From JACMOY01 sp038322575 (GTDB lineage Bacteria > Actinomycetota > Actinomycetes > Actinomycetales > Angustibacteraceae), in NCBI GenBank assembly GCA_038322575.1, contig JBBQGB010000028.1, positions 1 through 43,216 of the forward strand: a stretch of DNA of 43,216 nt, in the 5' to 3' direction. A model generated the notes under the pieces. That model saw only the letters and a program-made list of their open reading frames with translations. It was not told the origin of the DNA and did no database searches. The position numbers and the translations under genes were made by a program. This document shows positions 30,987 through 39,788 of this stretch, one piece after another (within the stretch, counting starts at the first letter, position 1; each line of letters starts with the position of its first letter).

Positions 30987-31813
30987 GCCGGTTGGGTCGG
31001 ATCGCCGTCCTCATGACCTGCCACAACCGGGCCGACACGACCCGGCGCTGCCTGGTCTCGCTGGCCGGCCAACGGCTGGGTGAGGACCGCACGATGCAGG
31101 TGCTGCTCAACGACGACGGGTCGACCGACGGCACCGCCGACGTGGCCGGCGAGTTCGGGCAGGTCAGCGTGCTGCGCGGAAGCGGGCACGACTACTGGGC
31201 AGGTGGGATGCGTCGAGCCTGGGCGGCCGCGGACCGCACGGACGCCGACGCCTACGTCCTGCTGAACGACGACGTCGTCCTCGACGACGACGCCGTCGAG
31301 ACCCTCATCGGTCTGCTCGAGGGGGATCAGGACGCCATCTGGGGCGCGGCTGTCCGTGACCCGGCCACGGGCACCCCCAGCTATGGGGGGCATCGGGCCG
31401 GTCGGTGGTGGCGCCCGATGCGATCGACCCGGGTCGCCCCCGGCGACCGGGCGCAGGAGTGCGACTTCCTGAACGGCAACGTCCTGGTCGTCGCTCGGCC
31501 ACTGGCCGCGGCGCTGGGCGGGCTCGATCCCGCCTTCGCGCACGGCATGGCCGACTTCGACCTGACGTGGCGGGCCCGCAAGGCCGGCCACGGGGTCCGG
31601 CTGGCACCTGGCACCTGGGGCTCCTGCGCGCCCAACTCACCCGACGGCACGTGGCGCGACACCTCGCTGTCGCGACGGGACCGGCTGGCCCGGTTGCGGC
31701 GGCCCACGGGTCTGCCCCCGCGGGCCTGGTGGACCTACTGCCGCCGCCACGGCGGCGTGGCTGCCCCCTACGAGTTCGCCGCCCCGTACCTGAGGCTCGT
31801 GCTCGGCAGGTAG
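30983..31813 (+). CDS. Family 2 glycosyltransferase
   Basis: This 276-aa GT-A enzyme begins IAVLMTCHNRADTTRRCLVSL, the standard GT2 start. It has NDDGSTDGTADVA and YVLLNDDVVLDDDAVE (the divalent metal-binding DXD-type NDD), then the ECDFLNGNVLVV and FAHGMADFDLTWRARKAGH acceptor-side motifs. It transfers a sugar from a nucleotide donor to a lipid-linked acceptor at the cytoplasmic membrane face. GTG 30983 overlaps the flippase stop as GTGA. The two genes end a plus-strand run that converges with a minus-strand gene after 55 bases. Confidence 0.9.
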   Translation: MSRLGRIAVLMTCHNRADTTRRCLVSLAGQRLGEDRTMQVLLNDDGSTDGTADVAGEFGQVSVLRGSGHDYWAGGMRRAWAAADRTDADAYVLLNDDVVLDDDAVETLIGLLEGDQDAIWGAAVRDPATGTPSYGGHRAGRWWRPMRSTRVAPGDRAQECDFLNGNVLVVARPLAAALGGLDPAFAHGMADFDLTWRARKAGHGVRLAPGTWGSCAPNSPDGTWRDTSLSRRDRLARLRRPTGLPPRAWWTYCRRHGGVAAPYEFAAPYLRLVLGR

Positions 31814-31868
31814 CCACCGTCGGGCCCGGACTCAGGACTCGGGGACGTGCACCGCGAGGACCCTCGGG

Positions 31869-32813
31869 TCAGGCGGGTCGGCGCCTCACCCGCCTGGCCA
31901 CCTCGTGCTCGAGCCGGCGCCGGACGCCGGGCAGGATCCCCAGCGTCCGGGCGGCACGGACGCGCCACGCCTGTGGTCCGTCGGTCCAGAACCACCCGGT
32001 CCGGTCGAGAGCCGCTCGATGCAGCGCCACCAGACCACGGTCCTTCTCGGCGGGGACGTGCCACAGCGCGAGGGACAGGTCGTCGACCAGGGTGTTGCGG
32101 TAGCGACGGGCCGTCCAGATGCGACGCACCCCCTCGAGGTCGGCGAACGGCACCACGCGTGCCGCCGCGGTCATCAGGTGCTCCTCGGTCTTGAACCACG
32201 GCGTGCGACCCGCATGGTGGCGGCCGAGTGCGAAGTCATAGGCCTCGTCCATCGTCAGCGTCAGCTCCTCATGTCGCGCGGACGGGACCCAGAGCGCCTC
32301 ACCCCCGTAGTACCGGGCGGGGTGCACGATCCGTTCGCCGAACAGCTCGGCGTGCAGAGCCCCCGCCTGCGTCAGGGTGAGACCGTTCACCTCGCGGTCC
32401 GCGGGGTAGTCGATGCGGTGCGCAGCCACGGTCCCCGCCGGCCACGTGGGCAGCGGCCGGGCGACGGCGCAGTCCGGGTCGATGACCAGGACGTCACCGC
32501 GACATCGCGCTGAGCTCAGGACGTCGAGCAGGTACAGGGAGGCGCCGAAGCGTGGCGTCAGCCCGGGCGGGGGGCGGTGGTCGAACGGGACGAGGTCGAC
32601 CTCCACCGCGATGGCGTCGAGAGCGGCTGCCGTCTCAGGCGGTGGCGGTGTCGTGGTGGCGAGGAACAGCGGGGTGTGCGGGTTCCACCTGCGCGCGGAC
32701 GACAGCACGGCCACGATGCTCCGGTAGTACGTCGTCGCGGGGTCGCGCCTGCCGCGGAGGTTGTACGCGTCCGCGTTCGTCCCGGGAGTGAAGGCCACAC
32801 CGACCTGCACCAT
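31869..32813 (-). CDS. Putative GT-A fold glycosyltransferase
   Basis: This 314-aa protein looks like a nucleotide-diphospho-sugar transferase. It has VQVGVAFTPGTNADAY at the start, a helical region, and DVLVIDPDCAVARPL, a DXD-like metal-binding motif (DPD) near residue 110. GEALWVPSARHEELT and TPWFKTEEHLMTAAARVV follow, then a basic tail. I would group it with uncharacterised GT8-like or mannosyltransferase-type proteins, but the family is not certain. ATG 32813 is preferred; a GTG at 32837 is possible. It is the last gene of the minus-strand kinase operon. Confidence 0.65.
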   Translation of the reverse strand: MVQVGVAFTPGTNADAYNLRGRRDPATTYYRSIVAVLSSARRWNPHTPLFLATTTPPPPETAAALDAIAVEVDLVPFDHRPPPGLTPRFGASLYLLDVLSSARCRGDVLVIDPDCAVARPLPTWPAGTVAAHRIDYPADREVNGLTLTQAGALHAELFGERIVHPARYYGGEALWVPSARHEELTLTMDEAYDFALGRHHAGRTPWFKTEEHLMTAAARVVPFADLEGVRRIWTARRYRNTLVDDLSLALWHVPAEKDRGLVALHRAALDRTGWFWTDGPQAWRVRAARTLGILPGVRRRLEHEVARRVRRRPA

Positions 32814-32904
32814 GTCGGCAGAGGCTACCCCGGCCACGTGGGCCGACGGGCGGGCCGCGCATCGGCTCCCGGGGCCGTTTCGCCGTCCCTGCGGGTCCTG
32901 GAGC

Positions 32905-34326
32905 TCAGGCGCGAGTGGACTGCCGGACGTCGCGACGTCGACCTGGCGCCTTCGCGGCGGGCTTGGCGCGCTCCGCGGGGGCGTAGCCGTATGCGTAGTA
33001 GCCGGAGGCGTCGGCGCCCTTGGTGGGCAGCAGGTTCACCAGCACACCGAGAACGCGGGCGTCCACGCTGTGCAGGGTCTCCATGCCTCGGGCGAGCTGG
33101 TCGCGGTTGATCTTGCCGCTGCCCGCGACGACCAGAGCCCCACCGGCGAGACGGCTGACGACGGCGGCATCGGTGACCGACAGCAACGGGGGGGTGTCGA
33201 CGATGACGTAGTCGAAGCGTGCCTCGAGCTCACGCAGGACGACGGTCATCGCCTGCGACCCGAGCAGCTCGCTGGGGTTGGGGGGTTGGGGGCCACAGGC
33301 GAGGACGTTCAGCCGGAACTTGCCCCAGGGCTGCAGCGCGTCCTTGAGCTCGAGCTGGTGGATGAGCACGTTGGTCAGACCCACCGCGTGCTCCACCCCC
33401 ATGTACCCGGCCAGCTTCGGCCGGCGCAGGTCGGCGTCGACGAGGGCCACGGAGGCCCCGGCTGCGGCCAGGGTGATCGCCAGGTTGGCGGCGGTGGTGC
33501 TCTTGCCCTCACCCGGGACGGACGAGGTCACCACGATCGACCGCGGGCGGTTCGCCAGGTCGACGAACTGCAGGTTGGTGCGCAGCACCCTGAAAGCCTC
33601 GGCGCGGGGGCTGTGCTGATCGCCGTGCACGACGAGGGGGCGCGTGGGGGTGTCCGGGTCGAAGGCGATGCCGCCGAGCACCGGGGCGTTGGTGACCGAC
33701 CGCACGTCGCCCTCGTTCTTCACCGTGGTGTCGAGGGACTCGCGCAGCACGGCGACGCCGACGCCCAGGGCGAGCCCCACCAACAGCCCCAGGGCGAGGT
33801 TGAGCTTGACGCGCGGAGTCACGGGCGCGGTCGGCAGCTCGGCCGGCTGCACGACGCTGATGCGGACCGGGGTCACGCCGGCGCCGGCCGGCTTCTCGAG
33901 CTCGGCGATCACCAGACCGAACTGCTTGCCCACGGCGTTGGCGATGCTCTGCGCGCGGGCGGGATCGGAGCTCTGGACGGACACGTTGATCAGCACGGTG
34001 TCGATCGGCGCCTCGGCGGTGATCGAGCCGCGCAGCTTCGACGTCGTCGTCGGCAGTCCGAGGCCGTCGATGACGGGTTGCAGGACGCGCGGGCTGGTGA
34101 TGATGTCGGCGTACGACTTGACCCGCTCCTGGGTGAAGTTGTTGCCCTGCTGGAGCTGGCTGGCGTCCGCCCCGCTCTGGGTCGAGACGAAGAGCTGCGT
34201 CACGGCGCGGTACTGGCGCTGGGTGGCGAGGGTGCTGGCGGTGGCCCCGGCGAGGCACAGCAACGTGATCAGGGCGACGACGAGCCATCGCTTGCGCAGC
34301 GCCTTGGCGTAGCCGCGAAGGTCCAC
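32905..34326 (-). CDS. Wzz-type chain-length protein fused to BY-type tyrosine kinase
   Basis: This 473-aa protein combines a Wzz-like N-terminal part with a bacterial tyrosine kinase. Helix one is near residues 14-33 and helix two near 176-195; the extracellular domain lies between them. The kinase has Walker A SSVPGEGKST (268-277), Walker A' ALVDADLRRP (294-303) and Walker B YVIVDTPP (373-380). The tail near 443-448 is GYYAYGY, the autophosphorylated Tyr cluster. It would control polymer length and be dephosphorylated by the phosphatase at 27725. GTG 34326 has AAGGAG upstream. It is divergent from the GT4 gene at 34491. Confidence 0.94.
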   Translation of the reverse strand: MDLRGYAKALRKRWLVVALITLLCLAGATASTLATQRQYRAVTQLFVSTQSGADASQLQQGNNFTQERVKSYADIITSPRVLQPVIDGLGLPTTTSKLRGSITAEAPIDTVLINVSVQSSDPARAQSIANAVGKQFGLVIAELEKPAGAGVTPVRISVVQPAELPTAPVTPRVKLNLALGLLVGLALGVGVAVLRESLDTTVKNEGDVRSVTNAPVLGGIAFDPDTPTRPLVVHGDQHSPRAEAFRVLRTNLQFVDLANRPRSIVVTSSVPGEGKSTTAANLAITLAAAGASVALVDADLRRPKLAGYMGVEHAVGLTNVLIHQLELKDALQPWGKFRLNVLACGPQPPNPSELLGSQAMTVVLRELEARFDYVIVDTPPLLSVTDAAVVSRLAGGALVVAGSGKINRDQLARGMETLHSVDARVLGVLVNLLPTKGADASGYYAYGYAPAERAKPAAKAPGRRRDVRQSTRA

Positions 34327-34490
34327 CGGCGATCAGTCTCCTTGTCGCGACACGAGTCCCGCCCCGTTGGGCAGGGTCATCGTCGCACGATGACCGGTCC
34401 GATCCGAGCGATGGCACACTTGCGCCCCATGACGCGTCGCCGGTCGTCCGACGGCGCCGCTCGCTCGTGCTCCCCCCGCGGTGCCGACAC

Positions 34491-35654
34491 GTGAGGATCG
34501 TGCTCGCGGGGCCGACGTCGCTCGACCTGCTGCCTGGCGCTTCCTCCCGCTCGCCCCGCTCACGGGGCTACCCGTTCCCGATGTCGGCGTGGCTGGCGAC
34601 CGAGTACCTGGCGCGTGGACACCACGTCACGGTCGTCACGACCGGCACCGACATCCTCGAACCGGAACGACACGACGCCGGCCAGCTGTCGGTCGTCGTC
34701 CTTCCGTCAAGACCCCGGGCCCGTGACCGCGCGCTGGACTTCTTCGCAGCGGAGCGTCGGGCGATCGCCCGCGAGATCGTGGCGGCCGAACCGGACGTCA
34801 CGCACGCCCACTGGAGCTACGAGTTCGCCCTCGCAGCGATCCACAGCGGTTGCCCGACCGTGGTCACGGTGCACGACTGGGCTCCCCAGATCCTGCGCTA
34901 CATGACGGACCCCTACCGGTTCTTCCGGCTGCTGATGCAGGTGGCCTGCCTCGCCCGCCACCGCCGGGTGACGCTCACCGCTCCCTCGAGGTACGTCGCC
35001 GACCGCATCAGCCGCACCTACCGACGACCATGCGTGGTCGTCCCGAACGGGGTGCGACGTGGGTCGATGGTCATGCAGCGGCCAGGGCCGCCGGCCCCCC
35101 GCGCGCCTCGGGTGGGCCTGCTGAACGCAGGCGACTCGGGGTTCAAGAACGTGCGCACGGTGCTGATGGCCTGGCCGTTGGTGCTTGCCGCCGTCCCGGC
35201 GGCGCGGTTGCTCGTCGCCGGGCAGGGCTTCTCGGACCAGTCAGCGATCGCCGGGTGGGCACGTGGGCGCGGGTTGGACGCCGGCGTGACGTTCCAGGGC
35301 CAGATCGCTGGGACCCAGGTCGCCTCCTGGTTCGCGGGGCTCGACGTCTTCGTGCACCCGAGCCTGGAGGAGTCGTTCGGCATGGTTCTGGTCGAGGCGA
35401 TGGACGCCGGGGTGCCGCTGATCGCCAGTCGTCGAGCGGGCGCAGTGGCCGACACCGTCGGGGACGCGGGTCGACTCGTCGACGACGCCAGGGACGCCGA
35501 CGCGTGGAGCTCGTCGATCATCGACCTGTTGTCCTCGGCACAGGACCGGTCAGAGCTGGCCCGGCTGGGCCGGAGCAGGACGAGGGTCTTCGACATCAGC
35601 ACCGTGGCTGACACCTACCTCCAGCTGCTCGGTGAGGTGGCGCGTCGACGTTGA
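34491..35654 (+). CDS. Family 4 glycosyltransferase
   Basis: This 387-aa GT-B enzyme starts VRIVLAGPTSLDLLPG and has a Rossmann N-terminal half with TVVTVHDWAPQILRY. The C-terminal half holds VGLLNAGDSGFKNVRTVLMA, ARLLVAGQGFSDQSA and the GT4 donor loop LDVFVHPSLEESFGMVLVEAMDAGVPLIA, where the E-x7-E glutamates are clearly present. Such enzymes add a sugar to the growing lipid-linked repeat. GTG 34491 is chosen because the strand begins there. Its last 105 bases overlap antisense with the end of the convergent glycosyltransferase gene at 35550. Confidence 0.88.
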   Translation: MRIVLAGPTSLDLLPGASSRSPRSRGYPFPMSAWLATEYLARGHHVTVVTTGTDILEPERHDAGQLSVVVLPSRPRARDRALDFFAAERRAIAREIVAAEPDVTHAHWSYEFALAAIHSGCPTVVTVHDWAPQILRYMTDPYRFFRLLMQVACLARHRRVTLTAPSRYVADRISRTYRRPCVVVPNGVRRGSMVMQRPGPPAPRAPRVGLLNAGDSGFKNVRTVLMAWPLVLAAVPAARLLVAGQGFSDQSAIAGWARGRGLDAGVTFQGQIAGTQVASWFAGLDVFVHPSLEESFGMVLVEAMDAGVPLIASRRAGAVADTVGDAGRLVDDARDADAWSSSIIDLLSSAQDRSELARLGRSRTRVFDISTVADTYLQLLGEVARRR

Positions 35655-36905
35655 CGGCGACGACCCCTGACGCGGGGCAGGGACCGACTGCGGGCCGTCC
35701 CAGACCGGGGGGTGCCCGAGGAACCGTCTGATCCCCTGAGCGAAGGTGTACGCCATCGCCTCGGTGGACTGCGGAGTCTGGTGTGTGGGGTCGGGCGGCT
35801 TCGCCGCACCGACGGGCAGGTCGAGCAGCTCGAGCATGGCCCGGGCGAGGGTCTGGGCGTCGGGGTCGACCTCGAAGACGTCCGTGCCCGCGACCAGGTA
35901 GGCGAACTCCGGGGCGTGGACCGCGCCCTTGCACGTGAGCAGGGGAAGCTGCATCGTCAGGGCGTCGACGGCCACGAGCCCGATCCGTCCGGGAACGACG
36001 ATGCCGGTGCACGTCGCCGCGATGGCCGCCTTGACCTTGGCGTCCGCGCGCCCGACGTAGGTGATGCCCGGCGTGGTCCGCGTCGCGGTCTGGACCAGAT
36101 CCCGTTGCGGCCCGTCGCCGGCGATGACCAGCTGCGCCCGTGGGTTGCCGGCGACCGCAACCCGCCAGGCGTTCAAGAGCAGCTCGATGTTCTTGCTGCT
36201 GTCGAGAGCGCCGATGAAGGCCACGGCCGGTGCGTGGTGGGCGATGCCGAGCAGGTCGTACGAGTCCTCGATCCGGTGCCACCGGGTCTTCTCGATGGCC
36301 TGACCCAGCGTCGTGGTGTCGATGGTGTTGTTGACCACGGTCGTGCGGGCTCGCGGGTACCCCATGTCGACCACGGCCTCACGACCGTCAGCGGTGTACG
36401 CGAAGAACCAGCCGGCACGCAAGGTCAGGTGCCGCAGGATGGCCTGGCCGAGGGGGCCCGCCTGGCTCACCGTGTCGGACCCGTGCCCGTGCAGGGCGAC
36501 CTTGTGCCGCCACCGACGAGCCAGCAGCAGGGCGTACACGTCGAGGTTTCGGCGTGCCTGCTCGACGATGACGAGGTCCGCCGTCTCGATCAGCTGCAGG
36601 GGCAGCGCCCGGAACGTCAGCCTCTTGCCCAGCACCGCCAGCTCGAGCTGGGGCACGTGCAGGTCCTTCTGAGCAGTCGTCGCGTCTCCGCGGGGCGTCG
36701 CACCCGGCCCCGGGTGCCCGGCCGCCACGGTGAGATGGATGTTGGTCAGCTCCAGCTCGGTGCGCAGCGCGCGGAAGAAGGAGTCCCGGTACTCGGGGAC
36801 GTACTCCTGCAGGATCAGCACCCGGGCCGGCGGCGGCGGCTGGCGGTCGGCGGGGCTGGGCCGGGACGTCGTGGCCGATCGGCCGGCCGCCCGCCTCTCC
36901 CTCAT
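35550..36905 (-). CDS. Family 4-type glycosyltransferase
   Basis: This 451-aa GT-B enzyme has an Arg/Pro-rich start (about 26 residues), then ARVLILQEYVPEYRDSFFRAL. It has DLVIVEQARRNLDVY and KVALHGHGSDT in the N-terminal half, and AVAFIGALDSSKNIELLLNAW plus AQLVIAGDGPQRDLV in the donor half. VVPGRIGLVAVDALTMQLPLLT replaces the usual E-x7-E glutamate loop with a Gly/Asp variant, so the donor site differs from its neighbour. The last 35 residues, antisense to another gene, are low complexity and may not matter for the fold. ATG 36905 overlaps the polymerase stop as ATGA. Confidence 0.83.
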   Translation of the reverse strand: MRERRAAGRSATTSRPSPADRQPPPPARVLILQEYVPEYRDSFFRALRTELELTNIHLTVAAGHPGPGATPRGDATTAQKDLHVPQLELAVLGKRLTFRALPLQLIETADLVIVEQARRNLDVYALLLARRWRHKVALHGHGSDTVSQAGPLGQAILRHLTLRAGWFFAYTADGREAVVDMGYPRARTTVVNNTIDTTTLGQAIEKTRWHRIEDSYDLLGIAHHAPAVAFIGALDSSKNIELLLNAWRVAVAGNPRAQLVIAGDGPQRDLVQTATRTTPGITYVGRADAKVKAAIAATCTGIVVPGRIGLVAVDALTMQLPLLTCKGAVHAPEFAYLVAGTDVFEVDPDAQTLARAMLELLDLPVGAAKPPDPTHQTPQSTEAMAYTFAQGIRRFLGHPPVWDGPQSVPAPRQGSSPSTSTRHLTEQLEVGVSHGADVEDPRPAPAQPGQL

Positions 36906-38335
36906 GCGACCACGCCAGCAACCGGTAGCGGCTCACGCTGGGTCAGGCGAGCAGCGGGAGTGCCGACCTCGGGGGCGGCGAGCGCGGCACCGTTCATCAC
37001 CGCGATCGCCACGAGCGGAGCCAGCTCGAACGGGAAGGCGTAGGCGGTCGAGTACACGGCGAACAGCGCGACCCAGCCGACCGCGACCTGGGCACTGGGC
37101 GGACGTCGACGGCGGGCCAGGGCTGAGCCCACCACGACCAGGACCGCGATGAGACCGACGAGTCCGGAGCGGCCGAACGTCTGGACGTACGCGTTGTGTG
37201 GCTGGTACGTCTCGACCCGGCCGAGCACCGATCGCTCCCACCCCGAGCCGTACGGCCGGCCGAGAAGGACGTCCGACAGGCCGGCGTCCAGGGAGCGACG
37301 GACCAGGAGCGCGGCGCTGGCGGTGCGGTCCCCGCCCGTCCCTGAGGACAGCGACGCTGTTGCGGCCGACCGAGCCAGGGTCGCCGTGAGGGTGTCTCCC
37401 CAGGCGGGCAGGAGCAACAGGGGCGCCAGGAGGGCTGAGGCCCACAGCACGACCAGCGTGGCCTTGACGACCCGTGCCGCCGCGAGTCGCGGCAGGAGCA
37501 GCAGGCCCCCGGCGAGGGTCGCCACCCACACCGAGCGGTGCTGCGTCAGGACCACGACGGCGGCGAAGCAGGCGGCCGCCGCCCCGAACCTCGAGCCCCG
37601 CCCGGTCGCCCAGTCGTAGCCGGCGATGAGAGCTGCTGCCCCGACCAGCGCGGCCTGGCTCGACACCAGAGGCCGGGTGGTCACCATCTGCCCGTCGACC
37701 AGGACGAGGTCGTTGGCGTTGCCCAACCCCTGCGTGATCACTCTGCCGGCCGCCAGGACCACCAGGGCACCCGCGGTGAAGTACAGCCATCGGCGGACCG
37801 CGGCCACCGCATTGACCGCGTCCAGGCTCAGGACGTACGCAGTCAGCGTGAGCAGCGCGAGCAACGGCCGCAGCTCCAGCACGGCCCGGGTGCCGAACGT
37901 CCCGAAGCCGGCCCCGAACGACACGGCAGACGCCAGGACCAGCACCACGGCAGCGAGTCGGCTGCCACGGAGGTTGTTGCTGAGGTGTCCTATCCCGAGC
38001 GCGGCCGCGACTGCCGCCAGGGCGAGGACGACGTCGACGGGCAGCACGGCGCGACCGGCGAGTGTCGCCAGGGGCGTGGCCCCGGTCTTCGGGGTGAGCA
38101 CGATGACGGCCGACAGCGGGAGCAGCACCACCCAGGGTTGTGATCGCGCCCAGATGGCCAGCAGTGCCAGCGCGACCAGTGGGCCGACCGCCGCGAGCAG
38201 CAGGAGGGGGCCGGTCGAGGGGAGGGCGTACCCGACCCCGACCGCGACGACCCCCGAGGCCGTCAGGAACGCAGGTGTCCCGGCGTGCGCGCGTGCGGCA
38301 AACGGGTTCATCTCCGTGAGCGCTTCGCTACGCAT
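36902..38335 (-). CDS. O-antigen ligase/polymerase-like membrane protein
   Basis: This 477-aa polytopic protein has about 11-12 hydrophobic segments and a large extracellular loop (about residues 300-370) before the motif YQPHNAYVQTFGRSGLVG. That motif is the PHNxYlq signature of the Wzy/WaaL family. In this context it would polymerise or attach repeat units delivered by the flippase. The ATG at 38335 or at 38311 may be used; neither has a convincing ribosome site. It is cotranscribed with the glycosyltransferase that follows. As a Gram-positive protein, a polymerase role is likelier than O-antigen ligation. Confidence 0.82.
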   Translation of the reverse strand: MRSEALTEMNPFAARAHAGTPAFLTASGVVAVGVGYALPSTGPLLLLAAVGPLVALALLAIWARSQPWVVLLPLSAVIVLTPKTGATPLATLAGRAVLPVDVVLALAAVAAALGIGHLSNNLRGSRLAAVVLVLASAVSFGAGFGTFGTRAVLELRPLLALLTLTAYVLSLDAVNAVAAVRRWLYFTAGALVVLAAGRVITQGLGNANDLVLVDGQMVTTRPLVSSQAALVGAAALIAGYDWATGRGSRFGAAAACFAAVVVLTQHRSVWVATLAGGLLLLPRLAAARVVKATLVVLWASALLAPLLLLPAWGDTLTATLARSAATASLSSGTGGDRTASAALLVRRSLDAGLSDVLLGRPYGSGWERSVLGRVETYQPHNAYVQTFGRSGLVGLIAVLVVVGSALARRRRPPSAQVAVGWVALFAVYSTAYAFPFELAPLVAIAVMNGAALAAPEVGTPAARLTQREPLPVAGVVA

Positions 38336-38469
38336 GGTTACATGATGCCCGCTCGCAGGCCCTTCTGGACTGGTTTTGCTGCAGATCGCGTCAGGACGCG
38401 ATGTCCACCGAACGGCTCAGCCGCGCTCGGCCCCCTCGAGCGCCACCCGACCCTCGCTACCATCGACGC

Positions 38470-38577
38470 ATGAGCGCGCTCGAGATCGTCTACTACGCCC
38501 TGCTGGTGGTCTCGGCCCTGGTGATCGGCTGGTTCTCGGTGTTCGTCGTCTACCGCCTGTTCCGCGGCCAGCGCTGA
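38470..38577 (+). CDS. Small single-helix membrane protein (35 aa)
   Basis: The short ORF from ATG 38470 reads as a single membrane helix with a basic tail (MSALEIVYYALLVV to VYRLFRGQR). It ends four bases before the nitrobindin-like GTG, so the two are probably translated together. Third-position bases are G/C as in real genes here. No family is recognised. It could be a conserved small membrane partner or a leader. Confidence 0.5.
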   Translation: MSALEIVYYALLVVSALVIGWFSVFVVYRLFRGQR

Positions 38578-38581
38578 CGCC

Positions 38582-39073
38582 GTGCAGCTCGACGCCGACC
38601 TGCCCAGCGCGCTGGTCCCGCTGGCCTTCCTGATCGGCCGCTGGGAGGGCGCCGGAGTCGTCGGCTACCCGAGCATCGAGTCGGCGAACTTCGGCCAGGA
38701 GGTCGAGTTCTGGCACGACGGCCGGCCCTTCCTGCACTACCGCAGCCAGGCCTGGCTGCTGGACGACGAAGGTCAGCAGGTGCGCCCGCTGGCCAGTGAG
38801 GTCGGGTTCTGGCGTCCCGGCCCGGACGGCGACCTCGAGGTGCTGCTCTCGCACCCCACCGGCATCGTCGAGATCTACGTCGGCACGGTCGACGGCCCGC
38901 GCATCACGCTGCAGACCGACGTGGTCGCCCGCACGACCTCGGCGAAGGAGTACACCGCGGCCACGCGCTTGTACGGGCTGGTCGACAGCGACCTGATGTG
39001 GGTCATGGACATGGCGGCGGTCGGGCAGACGCTGCAGTCGCACGTCTCGGGCCAGCTGAAGCGAGCTGGCTGA
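38582..39073 (+). CDS. Nitrobindin-like (FABP-family) protein
   Basis: This 163-aa beta-barrel protein carries the motif LIGRWEGAGVVGYP near residue 17, the GXWXGXG signature of nitrobindins and the THAP4-type heme-binding domain. Further family sequence includes FWHDGRPFLHYRSQ, VGFWRPGPDGDLEVLLSHPTGIVEIYVG, and ATRLYGLVDSDLMWVMDMAAVG. Nitrobindins bind ferric heme through a C-terminal-region histidine (here H in LQSHVSGQL) and react with nitric oxide or peroxynitrite. GTG 38582. The direct neighbour is the 35-aa membrane ORF. Confidence 0.9.
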   Translation: MQLDADLPSALVPLAFLIGRWEGAGVVGYPSIESANFGQEVEFWHDGRPFLHYRSQAWLLDDEGQQVRPLASEVGFWRPGPDGDLEVLLSHPTGIVEIYVGTVDGPRITLQTDVVARTTSAKEYTAATRLYGLVDSDLMWVMDMAAVGQTLQSHVSGQLKRAG

Positions 39074-39208
39074 GGCATCGACCCCCGGTAGCCGCTCTGG
39101 TACCGTTCGTAGTGTTGTTGGGCGTCGTCGACCACCTCCGGTGCGTGTCGGCGTCGCGGGGTCGGTGGGGCCCCCGTCGTGTGATCCGGTCGCAGGGGGC
39201 CCTTGCAG

Positions 39209-39760
39209 ATGTTCCGTCGCTCGTTGGTGCTGGTGGTGGCTGCGCTGTTCGTCGCCGCCCTGGCCATGGTGCCTGAGCTGGCGAACCCCGCGTCCGGCGC
39301 GCCAACGTTGACGCGCAGCGGTCAGGTGTTCCCGACCAGCATGAACGCCGGCGGAACGACCCGTTTCTGCGGGGCCGGTTTCGCCGCCGGGGCGGCAGTC
39401 GACGTCCTCGTGGGCGGCGAGTCCGCCCAGAGCACCCGGGCCGCCGACAACGGCACGTTCTGCGTGGGGCTGCGGGCCAGTGACAGCGCCCAGGGCCCCA
39501 CCGAGCTGCTCGCACTCGGTCGCACCCCTGAGGGCGGCGTGCTGCAGGTCGCTGGCGGTGTGGCCGTGGCCCAGTCGGTCGACTCGCTTCGGCCCGTCGC
39601 CCTGCCCTCGGTCGGCCCGCTGTCCAGCTCGGACTCCCCGCTGGTGCTCGAGCTGTGGGCGGCGTTCGCCGTCGTCGGGGTGGGTGCCGGCCTGGTCCTG
39701 ATCGCCGCCCAGCGCCGTCGCGCACCTGCACTGCTCCCACGCGACGACCGGACGGAATGA
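39209..39760 (+). CDS. Secreted protein with C-terminal membrane anchor
   Basis: This 183-aa protein has a signal peptide (FRRSLVLVVAALFVAALAMV), a mature domain of about 100 residues with two cysteines (TRFCGAGF and GTFCVGL), and a C-terminal helix (LWAAFAVVGVGAGLVLIAA) followed by a basic tail. The layout is that of a surface-anchored protein; an LPXTG motif is not present. The domain could be Ig-like, but no family is recognised. ATG 39209 with upstream GGGGG is preferred over TTG 39203. It precedes ygfZ. Confidence 0.65.
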   Translation: MFRRSLVLVVAALFVAALAMVPELANPASGAPTLTRSGQVFPTSMNAGGTTRFCGAGFAAGAAVDVLVGGESAQSTRAADNGTFCVGLRASDSAQGPTELLALGRTPEGGVLQVAGGVAVAQSVDSLRPVALPSVGPLSSSDSPLVLELWAAFAVVGVGAGLVLIAAQRRRAPALLPRDDRTE

Positions 39761-39788
39761 CGTCGACCACCCAGGCGCTGACCCGGGT

